Position numbers and translations under genes: made by a program. From Betaproteobacteria bacterium (GTDB lineage Bacteria; Pseudomonadota; Gammaproteobacteria; Burkholderiales; SG8-39), in the NCBI GenBank assembly GCA_005881595.1, contig VBBY01000014.1, forward strand, positions 1 through 41,480: a DNA stretch of 41,480 nt, given 5' to 3'. Of the stretch, positions 27,027 to 34,396 are shown piece by piece (position 1 is the first letter of the stretch; the number at the start of each line of letters is the position of its first letter). The notes under the pieces are model-generated. The model had not been told where the DNA came from, ran no database searches, and saw only the letters and a list, made by a program, of their open reading frames with translations.

Positions 27027-27578
27027 ATGGATCGGCGTACATTGCTGAAGACCCTGGTGGCGAGCGCCTTTGCCTCCCGGGCGGCGTACGCTGCGCCCCC
27101 TGCCAACATGAAAGGCATCGAAGAGCTGCAGAAGAACTGGAAGAGCTTCGTGCCCGCCGGCGCGGCGGTGCCCTCGCCCGGCGAGCCTCTCAAGCTGTCG
27201 AAGGACGAGTGGCGCAAGCGCCTGCCCGCCGACGCGTTCCGCGTGCTGCGCGAGGAAAGCACCGAGCGCGCCGGCACGAGCGCGCTCAACGAGGAGAAAC
27301 GCGCCGGCGTGTTCGTCTGCGCCGGCTGCGGCCTGCCCGTGTTCACCTCGGAAATGAAGTACGAGTCGGGCACCGGCTGGCCGAGCTTCTTCACCAGCAT
27401 CCCGGGGGCCTTCGAGACGAAGAAGGACTACTTCCTGATCTACCCGCGCACCGAGTACCACTGCATCCGCTGCGGCGGGCACCACGGCCACCTGTTCGAC
27501 GACGGCCCGCCGCCGACCGGCCAGCGCTGGTGCAATAACGGCGTCGCGCTGCGCTTCCTGCCGCGCCAGTCCGCCTAG
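27027..27578 (+). CDS. msrB: Peptide methionine (R)-S-oxide reductase with Tat-type signal
   Basis: MsrB reduces methionine-R-sulfoxide in proteins. The 183 residues contain zinc ligands Cys98/Cys101 (CAGCG) and Cys146/Cys149 (CIRCGGHHGHLFDDGP), SGTGWPSFF, and the catalytic Cys169 in RWCNNGVALRF. The N-terminus MDRRTLLKTLVASAFASRAA is a twin-arginine-like signal (RRxLLK), so the enzyme probably acts in the periplasm. AAAGGAGACGAGG precedes the ATG. Its 3' end overlaps the convergent mlaF-like gene by four bases. Confidence 0.95.
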   Translation: MDRRTLLKTLVASAFASRAAYAAPPANMKGIEELQKNWKSFVPAGAAVPSPGEPLKLSKDEWRKRLPADAFRVLREESTERAGTSALNEEKRAGVFVCAGCGLPVFTSEMKYESGTGWPSFFTSIPGAFETKKDYFLIYPRTEYHCIRCGGHHGHLFDDGPPPTGQRWCNNGVALRFLPRQSA

Positions 27579-28411
27579 CCGGGGATCTTCAGCTCCTCCT
27601 CGAGCGCCGGCGCCGGGAAGTGGAAGCGCACCGGGCCGTCGGGCAGCGCGTGCAGGAACTGCTTGATGTAGGGATCTTCCGAGGCCTGGATCTCCTGCGG
27701 GCTGCCCTTGCCTAGAACCACGCCGTCGCAGATCATGTAAACGAAGCTGGCGACCTTCAGCGCCTCCTTCACATCGTAGGTCACCACGATCGAGGTGAGC
27801 CCCAGCGCCTGGTTCAGCGAGCGGATCAGCTCGACGATGTGGCTGAGCGAGATCGGGTCCAGCCCGGCGAACGGCTCGTCGTACATCATCAGCTTGGGAT
27901 CGGTGGCGATGCCGCGCGCGAGCGCCACGCGGCGCGTCATGCCGCCCGAGAGGTCGCCCGGCATCATGTCGCGCGCGCCGCGCAGGCCGACTGCGTGGAG
28001 CTTCATCAGCACGATGCGCCGCAGGAGCTCCTCGGGCAGGTCGAAGTTCTCGCGCAGGGGAAAGGCGATGTTCTCGAACACCGACAGGTCGCTGAACAGG
28101 CCCGAATTCTGGAACATCATTCCCATCTCGAGGCGCAGCGCATAGAGCTCGTCCGGCTCGAGCGCGTGCACCTCCCTGCCCTCGACCTTGACCGAGCCCT
28201 GCTGCGGGGGCAGCTGGCCGCCGATCAGCTTGAGCAGCGTCGACTTGCCGCAGCCGCTGCCGCCGAGGATCGCGACCACCTGGCCGCGCCGGATATCGAG
28301 CGACAGGCCGCTGAAGATCGGCAGCTTGCCGTAGCTGAAGTGCAGGTCCTGGACTTCGACGACTTTCTGGACTTCGACGACTTTTTCCGCCACCGGTTTA
28401 CTATACGCCAT
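27575..28411 (-). CDS. MlaF/Ttg2A-like ABC transporter ATPase, without mlaE/mlaD neighbours
   Basis: The 278 residues carry Walker A GGSGCGKST (about 50-58), the Q-loop MMFQNSGLFSDLSVFENIAF typical of MlaF, signature LSGGM (154-158) and Walker B LMMYDEPFAGLDP. MlaF powers phospholipid movement by the MlaFEDB complex. Two oddities are visible. The switch-loop histidine is Tyr213 (VVTYDVKEAL; a TAC codon, one base from CAC). The N-terminus carries a duplicated KVVEVQ. The gene stands alone between convergent msrB and divergent srkA. Its ATG shares bases with the srkA ATG. It may assemble with permease parts encoded elsewhere. Confidence 0.85.
   Translation of the reverse strand: MAYSKPVAEKVVEVQKVVEVQDLHFSYGKLPIFSGLSLDIRRGQVVAILGGSGCGKSTLLKLIGGQLPPQQGSVKVEGREVHALEPDELYALRLEMGMMFQNSGLFSDLSVFENIAFPLRENFDLPEELLRRIVLMKLHAVGLRGARDMMPGDLSGGMTRRVALARGIATDPKLMMYDEPFAGLDPISLSHIVELIRSLNQALGLTSIVVTYDVKEALKVASFVYMICDGVVLGKGSPQEIQASEDPYIKQFLHALPDGPVRFHFPAPALEEELKIPG
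28349..28384. repeat. Perfect 18-bp tandem duplication in the 5' end of the mlaF-like gene
   Basis: CTGGACTTCGACGACTTT occurs twice head to tail (28349-28366 and 28367-28384). It encodes KVVEVQ-KVVEVQ in the ATPase and ends 25 bases before the srkA start codon. It therefore alters both the protein N-terminus and the presumed srkA promoter region. Confidence 0.9.
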
Positions 28412-29369
28412 GCCGCTTTCCTACGCGGCGCTGACGCCGGACGTGGTGCTCGACGCCTGCGACAGCGCCGGCTTCCGCGCCGACGGCAGGCTGCTCCCGC
28501 TCAACAGCTACGAGAACCGCGTCTACCAGGTCTGGCTGGAAGACGGCGGCTCGGTGGTGCTCAAGTTCTACCGCCCCGGGCGCTGGAGCGCGCGCCAGAT
28601 CGCGGAAGAGCATGCCTTCGCAAAAGAACTGGCGGAGCATGAAATTCCGGTCGTCGCGCCGTCCTTTACCGGCGAGCATGCCAGGTTCAGCTTCGCCGTG
28701 TACCCGCGCCGCGGCGGGCGCAGCCCGGAGCTCGAGGACCGCAAGACCCTCGAATGGATCGGAAGGTTCGTCGGCAGGATCCACGCGGTGGGAGCCGCGC
28801 GCGCCTTTCAAAGCAGAGAATCCCTCAACGCGAAGAGCTTTGGACATGAGCCGCGCTCCTGGCTGCTCGCGCACCGCTTCATTCCGGCCGACCTGCTGAA
28901 TGCATGGAAGGCGGTGACGGAGCAGGCCCTGGCGGCGGTTGCAAGATGCTACGAGCGCGCCGGCGAGGTGCGCTCGATCCGGCTGCACGGCGACTGCCAC
29001 GCGGGAAACATCCTGTGGACCGAGAGCGGTCCGCACTTCGTCGATCTCGACGACGCGCGCATGGGTCCGGCGCTGCAGGATCTCTGGATGCTGCTCTCGG
29101 GCGAGCGGCGCGCGATGACGCGGCAGCTCTCCGACCTGCTTGCGGGCTACGAGGACTTCATGCCCTTCGAGCGGCGCGAGCTGCCCCTGCTCGAGGCGCT
29201 GCGCACGCTGCGGCTGATCCATTACTCCGCGTGGCTCGCGCGCCGCTGGGACGATCCGGCGTTTCCGGCTGCATTTCCCTGGTTCGGCACGCAGCGCTAC
29301 TGGCAGGACCGGATCCTCGAGCTGCGCGAGCAGATCGCCGCAATGGACGAGGAACCCCTCAGCGTGTGA
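28410..29369 (+). CDS. srkA: Stress response serine/threonine kinase SrkA (YihE/RdoA)
   Basis: This 319-residue protein has an eukaryotic-like/aminoglycoside phosphotransferase-type kinase fold, implicated in E. coli in protection from envelope and oxidative stress death. Signatures are LNSYENRVYQVWLEDG, the ATP-site lysine in VVLKFYRPGRW (Lys52), the catalytic loop RLHGDCHAGNILW (Asp195, Asn200) and HFVDLDDARMGPALQDLWML (metal Asp212/Asp214). The ATG at 28410 shares two bases with the divergent mlaF-like ATG, and no ribosome site exists. A TACTAT hexamer (28399-28404) ends five bases before the ATG, so a leaderless message is possible. Confidence 0.94.
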   Translation: MPLSYAALTPDVVLDACDSAGFRADGRLLPLNSYENRVYQVWLEDGGSVVLKFYRPGRWSARQIAEEHAFAKELAEHEIPVVAPSFTGEHARFSFAVYPRRGGRSPELEDRKTLEWIGRFVGRIHAVGAARAFQSRESLNAKSFGHEPRSWLLAHRFIPADLLNAWKAVTEQALAAVARCYERAGEVRSIRLHGDCHAGNILWTESGPHFVDLDDARMGPALQDLWMLLSGERRAMTRQLSDLLAGYEDFMPFERRELPLLEALRTLRLIHYSAWLARRWDDPAFPAAFPWFGTQRYWQDRILELREQIAAMDEEPLSV

Positions 29370-29838
29370 CCAATCGCTTCTCCATGAATACGCTCAGCCG
29401 ATCCGGCCGGTACTCGCCGAAGGGGGCGCACTCGGCGTAGCCACCGCCGCGGTACAGCGCGCGCGCCGCCGCCTGGTGAATCCCGGTCTCGAGGCGCATC
29501 AGCGCAAGGCCTTCGCGCGCCGCCTGGTCCTCGATGCATGCGAGGATGGCGCGCCCGACGTTTTGGGCGCGCGCCTCCGGGACGACGAACATGCGCTTTA
29601 CTTCCCCGTATCCCGCTTCGACGCGCAGGGCGCCGCAGCCGACCGGACCGACGCCGCGACGCGCTACAAAAAAACGGATGTTCGGCGCGCAAAGCGACTC
29701 CAAATCGAGGAGATGGTTGCTTTCCCGAGGGTATAGCGACTCGAGATAGGCGTCGAGCGCCGACAGCATCCGTATCACCTCGTCCTGCCGCGGGTCCTCG
29801 AGACGTATGACATACTCGGCTGAAATGAAATCGCGCAT
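29359..29838 (-). CDS. GNAT-family N-acetyltransferase
   Basis: This 159-residue single-domain GNAT protein has the N-terminal block IRLEDPRQDEVIRML with ALDAYLESLYPRESNHLLDL, typical of a broad family of putative acetyltransferases. The acetyl-CoA motif is VKRMFVVPEARAQNVGRAIL, followed by LMRLETGIHQAAARALYRGG. The acceptor is unknown. Its 3' end overlaps srkA by 11 bases, and its 5' end overlaps the start of the divergent broken DUF885 gene, so its own leader must lie inside that gene. Confidence 0.9.
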   Translation of the reverse strand: MRDFISAEYVIRLEDPRQDEVIRMLSALDAYLESLYPRESNHLLDLESLCAPNIRFFVARRGVGPVGCGALRVEAGYGEVKRMFVVPEARAQNVGRAILACIEDQAAREGLALMRLETGIHQAAARALYRGGGYAECAPFGEYRPDRLSVFMEKRLVTR

Positions 29839-30650
29839 CCGTAGCCTCTATTTTTTCGCGGCGCTTGCAGGAACGCTGTGCGCTCCATTGGTCGCCGCTG
29901 CCGAAGACCGCTCCTGGGTCGAGCGTAGCGACCGCGTATCGGCGATCGTATTCGAGTCGCTCGGCCCTTTCCAGCCCGAGCAGGCTTCGGCGCTGGGGCT
30001 TGAGCGCTTCGATACGGCGGCGCTCGACCTCAAGCCAGGCCGGACCGCTCGCCATGAGGCCGCCGCGCGCCGCGTGCTGCAGCGGCTCGCCGCGCTGAGG
30101 AAGGCGGAAACGGACCCCAGGGTCCGCCAGGACCTCGACGTGCTCATCGATGCCGTCGAGCGCCAACGGCATACGCAGGCACTCGAGCATCGTCTCCTCC
30201 TCCCCTACTTTGACCTTCCGAGGCACATTTTCGAGGGGCTTCGAGATCTGCTTGACGCGCGTAACCCCGAATCCAGGCGCCGCCACGCCGTGCTTCGCCT
30301 GCGTCGCTACGCGGGTATGGAGACAGGCGCCGCGCCCATCGCGGCGCTTGCGCGCGCCCGCCTAAGCGAGCGCTTCGGGACTGCAGGCCGGCCGCCGCAA
30401 AAGAATTCCTAGTGCGCGAGGTCGCTCTGTCCGAGCCGATGGCCCAGCAGGAGGCTGACCGCTATGCCTTCGTTGAGCCCGGCCAGGCGGTGTCGTACCT
30501 GTACGGCTACAGCCGGCTGCGGGAGCTGCGGCTCAAGGCCGAGATTGCGCTCGGTCCGCGCTTCGACCAGCGCCAGTTTCACGACCTGGTCATCGCGCAG
30601 GGGCTGCTGCCACCCGGCCTGCTCGAGCGTGCTGTGCTGGAAGAACTGAC
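29825..30650 (+). pseudogene. Remnant of a DUF885 family exported protein (internal deletion and frameshift)
   Basis: From the ATG at 29825 an exported N-terminus (MKSRIRSLYFFAALAGTLCA) leads into a DUF885 N-terminal region ending LRRYAGMETGAAPIAALARA, then a stop at 30412. In another frame, the family's C-terminal block follows at once: VREVALSEPMAQQEADRYAF, PGQAVSYLYGYSRLRELRLK, FDQRQFHDLVIAQGLLPPGL. Intact relatives are about 550-600 residues, so roughly 300 central residues are missing and the frame is lost near 30395-30412. The 3' end runs into the convergent binding-protein gene. The family call rests on these conserved blocks; loss of function is inferred. Confidence 0.75.
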
Positions 30651-32407
30651 TCGTCGATATCCAGGTACTGCCAGAGTTCGCGCATCACCGGATTCCGGCG
30701 GTAGCCAATCAACCAAGGCTGGGCAAGACCAGTAAGCGTGCGATGCGCGATCGGCCGCAGCGGCGCATAAGCGAAGAATAACTTGTCCATCTCACGATAC
30801 AGCCGGTCGCGCTCGGAGCCATTGGACAGTATCTTTGCCTTGTCGTAGAGCGCATTCCATTGCGGCAGGTCGAAGCGCGACTGGTTCGATTGCCCTTTGT
30901 TCGGACCGTAAAGGATGACGTAAAAATCATCGGCATCCGGATCACTGGCGATCCAGCCCAGGTTCCACATCATCAGCTTGCCGGCGCGCGAATCGCGCAG
31001 ATGCTCGGGCCATTGCGCTTTCTTGAATTCGATCCTCAGCCCCACGCGATCCATGAACTTGCGCCATAGCTCGTCCTGCCTTCTGCCCTGACTGTCCGGC
31101 ACGCTCGCAATCTGTAGAACAAGCTTCGAGCCGTCCGGGGTCTCACGATAGCCATCGCCGTCGCGGTCGACATAGCCGTAGACATCGAGCAACGCCTTTG
31201 CCTTCGCCGGATTGAACTCCGCCAGCGGACTATCGAGGTCCGGATTGGCGCCGAAGGAGCCAGGGGGTACGGTCGACTGCGCCGGGATCGCCTGGCCGTA
31301 GTAAACCGCACGGATCCACTCTTCGGGGTCCACGGCGAGCGCGATCGCTCGCCGCAGGGCCACTTTCTCCGCGGAATAGCCGCCGACCAGGGGATGCTCC
31401 ATGCCAAAGTAGACGAAGATCAGTTCGAGCTCGTTGGTACGCTCCATCTGGATCTGTTTTTTCTGCAAGTGGGGAGCAAGGCGCCCTTCGGGGGCGGCGA
31501 GATTAGCAAATTCAAACGGCAGGCGGTCGATCAGGTCGTGCTCGCCATTGAGGAACGCGAGCCATCGTGGCTGAGCTTCCTCGACCACATACACTTCGAC
31601 GCGATCGATCATCGGTAAGCGTTTGCCGCGCAATCGCGCCGCGATGGCCTGCGACTGCGGATCATCGGCAGGAGGCTCCGCGTCGTAGTAGTCCTCGCGG
31701 TAATTCGGATTACGTTCCAGGACGATACGCGACGAACGCCGCCACTGCGTGAGGCGGTACGCGTTCGTGCCGACCGGATGCTCCATGGTGCGGTCGGGAT
31801 ACGCCTCGATCACCTCGCGCGCCACCGCGCAGGCGAGCGTACAGGACGTTAGGTAGTACAGCAGGAGCGGGGTCGGTTCGGTGAGCGCGAATCGAAAAGT
31901 ATAGCGATCGATCGCGCGCAGGCCCTCGACTTCGCGGTCATAATCGAACTTGCCGCCCGCTAGCGCGTGCTTGCGCACTGCATCCATGCCGATCACGCGC
32001 TTGTCGAGTTGGTAGAGGTTCGGCGATTTGTTTTTCGGGTCCCAGTGGCGCTTAATGGAATAGACGTAATCCTGCGCCGTCAGCTCGCGCTTCTTGCCAC
32101 CAAACGCCGGATCGTCGGCGAAGTAGATGCCGGGGCGGATGCGAACCGTCCACAGCTTGCCGTCCGCGGACACTTCCGGCAATCCCGCCGCGGTCTTCGG
32201 TTTCACCTTGGCGGGTCGTGCAAGATAGTCGTAGCCGAAGGGCGAATCGAAGATGTGCGCCAGGAGGATGGTCGAGTACAGGTCGTTGATCTGCACCGGG
32301 TCGAACCCGGTCTCCGCGATCGGGAACGCATAGCGCAGGACCTTCTCGGCCGCCGCGGGCGGCGCGATCAGGGCACAGGCTAGAATCGCGGCGCGCCACC
32401 AGATCAT
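30590..32407 (-). CDS. ABC transporter periplasmic binding protein, family 5 (oligopeptide type)
   Basis: This 605-residue exported protein (signal MIWWRAAILACALIAPPAAA) shows the family 5 pattern: LRYAFPIAETGFDPVQINDL, LWTVRIRPGIYFADDPAFGG, ELTAQDYVYSIKRHWDP, VGTNAYRLTQWRRSSRIVLE and VALRRAIALAVDPEEWIRAV. Such proteins deliver peptides or similar solutes to Dpp/Opp/Yej importers, here the divergent permease-ATPase genes. Its last 20 or so codons (after LWQYLDIDE) run antisense to the DUF885 remnant and look non-native, so the original C-terminus may have been replaced. Parts of the gene seem less GC-rich than neighbours. The start shares bases with the permease start. Confidence 0.92.
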   Translation of the reverse strand: MIWWRAAILACALIAPPAAAEKVLRYAFPIAETGFDPVQINDLYSTILLAHIFDSPFGYDYLARPAKVKPKTAAGLPEVSADGKLWTVRIRPGIYFADDPAFGGKKRELTAQDYVYSIKRHWDPKNKSPNLYQLDKRVIGMDAVRKHALAGGKFDYDREVEGLRAIDRYTFRFALTEPTPLLLYYLTSCTLACAVAREVIEAYPDRTMEHPVGTNAYRLTQWRRSSRIVLERNPNYREDYYDAEPPADDPQSQAIAARLRGKRLPMIDRVEVYVVEEAQPRWLAFLNGEHDLIDRLPFEFANLAAPEGRLAPHLQKKQIQMERTNELELIFVYFGMEHPLVGGYSAEKVALRRAIALAVDPEEWIRAVYYGQAIPAQSTVPPGSFGANPDLDSPLAEFNPAKAKALLDVYGYVDRDGDGYRETPDGSKLVLQIASVPDSQGRRQDELWRKFMDRVGLRIEFKKAQWPEHLRDSRAGKLMMWNLGWIASDPDADDFYVILYGPNKGQSNQSRFDLPQWNALYDKAKILSNGSERDRLYREMDKLFFAYAPLRPIAHRTLTGLAQPWLIGYRRNPVMRELWQYLDIDESVLPAQHARAGRVAAAPAR

Positions 32408-33344
32408 GACAGCCTATATCTTACGCAGGCTTTGGCAGATGGTCCCCACCCTTGCCGGGGTCATCGTGCTCATTTTCTTCCTGTTCAAGTTCTTCGGCGG
32501 CGACCCGTCGCAGATCCTGGCCGGCCAGGTGGCGAGCCAGGAGCAGATCGACGCCATCCGGCGCGAGCTCGGGCTCGACCAGCCCTGGTATGCGCAGCTC
32601 GGAATCTTCGTGCGCGAGATCATCAGCTTCGATTTCGGCAAGAGCTGGATGACGCGCGAGCAGGTGTCCGGCATCTTCCTCACGCGGCTGCCCGCCACGC
32701 TGACCATCACGATCCCGATCCTGCTGCTGGAGATCTCGCTCGCGATTCCCACGGCCATGCTGGTGGCGTACTACCGCGGCAGGCTGCTCGACCGCGCGGT
32801 GATGGTGATCTGCGTCGCGGCGATGTCGGTCTCGTTCCTCGTGTACATCATCGTCGGCCAGTACCTGCTCGGCTTCCAGCTCGGCTGGTTCCCGGTGCAG
32901 GGCTGGAGCGACGACTTCTGGCGCAACCTCTTCACTTATGCGCCGCTTCCCATCCTGCTTGCCGCCCTGGTGGGCCTCGCGCCGCAAACTCGCCTTTACC
33001 GCTCCTTCTTCCTCGACGAGACGAAGAGCGACTACGTGCGTACGGCTCGCGCCAAGGGCCTGTCCGAGCCCGCGATCATGCGCAAGCACGTGCTGCGCAA
33101 TGCGCTGGTGCCGGTGCTGACCAACGTGTCCCTGCTGGTCCCCGGAGTCTTTGTCGGCAGCTTCCTGCTGGAGATCTTCTTCTCCATTCCGGGCCTGGGA
33201 AGGGAGATCTATCTCGCCGTGAACCGCAGCGATTACCCGGTGATCCAGGCGGTCACCATCTACCTTTCCGTGCTCACGATGCTCATCAACCTCGCGGCCG
33301 ACGTGCTCTATACATTCGTCGACCCGCGCATCCAGTTGCGCTGA
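32406..33344 (+). CDS. ABC transporter permease, DppB/OppB type
   Basis: This 312-residue inner-membrane protein has six predicted helices. The first is in MTAYILRRLWQMVPTLAGVI, followed by the family segment GDPSQILAGQVASQEQIDAI with RRELGLDQPWYAQ. The EAA loop that contacts the ATPase is YVRTARAKGLSEPAIMRKHV, followed by LRNALVPVLTNV. The C-terminus YTFVDPRIQLR is typical. It is translationally coupled to the next permease (TGATG). The import substrate is probably a peptide-like solute, inferred from family. Confidence 0.95.
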   Translation: MTAYILRRLWQMVPTLAGVIVLIFFLFKFFGGDPSQILAGQVASQEQIDAIRRELGLDQPWYAQLGIFVREIISFDFGKSWMTREQVSGIFLTRLPATLTITIPILLLEISLAIPTAMLVAYYRGRLLDRAVMVICVAAMSVSFLVYIIVGQYLLGFQLGWFPVQGWSDDFWRNLFTYAPLPILLAALVGLAPQTRLYRSFFLDETKSDYVRTARAKGLSEPAIMRKHVLRNALVPVLTNVSLLVPGVFVGSFLLEIFFSIPGLGREIYLAVNRSDYPVIQAVTIYLSVLTMLINLAADVLYTFVDPRIQLR

Positions 33345-34396
33345 TGGCGGCGGTCCTCGACGTTACCCCCGAGAACGCCTGGACGGCGCTCTGGCGCCGC
33401 CTGCAGCAGGACCGGGTGGGTGCCGTATCGCTGGGCATCGTCGTGGCCTACCTGGTGATGATCCTTTTCGCGACCGCCGGCTACCTCGCTGGCGGCTGGA
33501 GCCGCGAGGTCGGCGTGCCCTACGCCAATCCGGCGTTCCTCGGCGAGCGGCCGAATCTCGAAGGCGCGCTGCGCAAGCGGGCAGAACACAAGGGCGTGGC
33601 GCCCGACCTGAGCGCGATCGACCCGCTCGCGCCGAAATACGCCGAATGGGAGCGGCGCACCGGCGAGTTGAAGATGACCGAGCCCGAGCGCGCGATGACG
33701 CTGCCCTGGGGTGGCGACCGCTGGGGGCGCGATGTGCTCGACAAGGCGATCAAGGGCTCGCAGGTCTCGATCGCGGTGGGTGTGTTGGCCGCGCTCTGCG
33801 CTACCGTCATCGGCACCCTGCTTGGCGCCTGCGCCGGTTTCTACGGCCGCTGGGTCAACGACGTTCTCGAGTGGCTGTACAACGTATTCACCTCGATCCC
33901 GTCGATTCTCCTTATCTTCTCGCTCGCCGCGGTGCTGCGCAGCGGCGCCTTTGCCCATCTCTTTGCGAGCGGCATCTGGACGGTGGTGATCATCCTCTCG
34001 GTGACCGGCTGGACCGGGATGTATCGGCTGGTGCGCGCCGAGTACATGAAGCATCGCTCGCGCGAGTATGTGCTCGCCGCGCAGGCGATCGGCGCCTCGG
34101 CCGCCGCGCGCATGTTCGCGCACATCCTGCCGAACGTGAGCCACGTCATCCTGGTGCAGCTGTCGCTCCTGGTGGTCGCCTTCATCAAGGTGGAGGTGAT
34201 CCTGTCGTTCCTCGGCCTGGGCGTGCCGCTCGACATGGTGTCGTGGGGCACGATGCTCTCCGAGGCGCAGACCGAGCTGGTCATCGGCAAGTGGTGGCAG
34301 CTCGCGGCGGCGACAGCCTTCATGGCCGTTTTCCTGACGGCGTTCTCGATGCTGACCGACAGCCTGCGCGACGCGCTCGATCCCAGGCTGCGATGA
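33344..34396 (+). CDS. ABC transporter permease, DppC/YejE type
   Basis: This 350-residue second permease begins MAAVLDVTPENAWTALWRRL. After TM1 it has a large periplasmic insertion (about 45-125, highly charged), as in YejE-like proteins, then LPWGGDRWGRDVLDKAIKGS, the DppC-type GTDxxGRD equivalent. The EAA loop is EYVLAAQAIGASAAARMFAH followed by ILPNVSHVILV, and the C-terminus is [12 protein letters not shown]. The start shares a base with the previous stop and the end overlaps the ATPase start as ATGA. A longer open frame upstream is spurious. Confidence 0.95.
   Translation: MAAVLDVTPENAWTALWRRLQQDRVGAVSLGIVVAYLVMILFATAGYLAGGWSREVGVPYANPAFLGERPNLEGALRKRAEHKGVAPDLSAIDPLAPKYAEWERRTGELKMTEPERAMTLPWGGDRWGRDVLDKAIKGSQVSIAVGVLAALCATVIGTLLGACAGFYGRWVNDVLEWLYNVFTSIPSILLIFSLAAVLRSGAFAHLFASGIWTVVIILSVTGWTGMYRLVRAEYMKHRSREYVLAAQAIGASAAARMFAHILPNVSHVILVQLSLLVVAFIKVEVILSFLGLGVPLDMVSWGTMLSEAQTELVIGKWWQLAAATAFMAVFLTAFSMLTDSLRDALDPRLR

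Noticed and set aside
32432-33343. In-frame extension of the second permease back through the first permease gene
   Set aside because: The extension reads as a frame-shifted version of the first permease. The ATG at 33344 with TGATG coupling is the sensible start.
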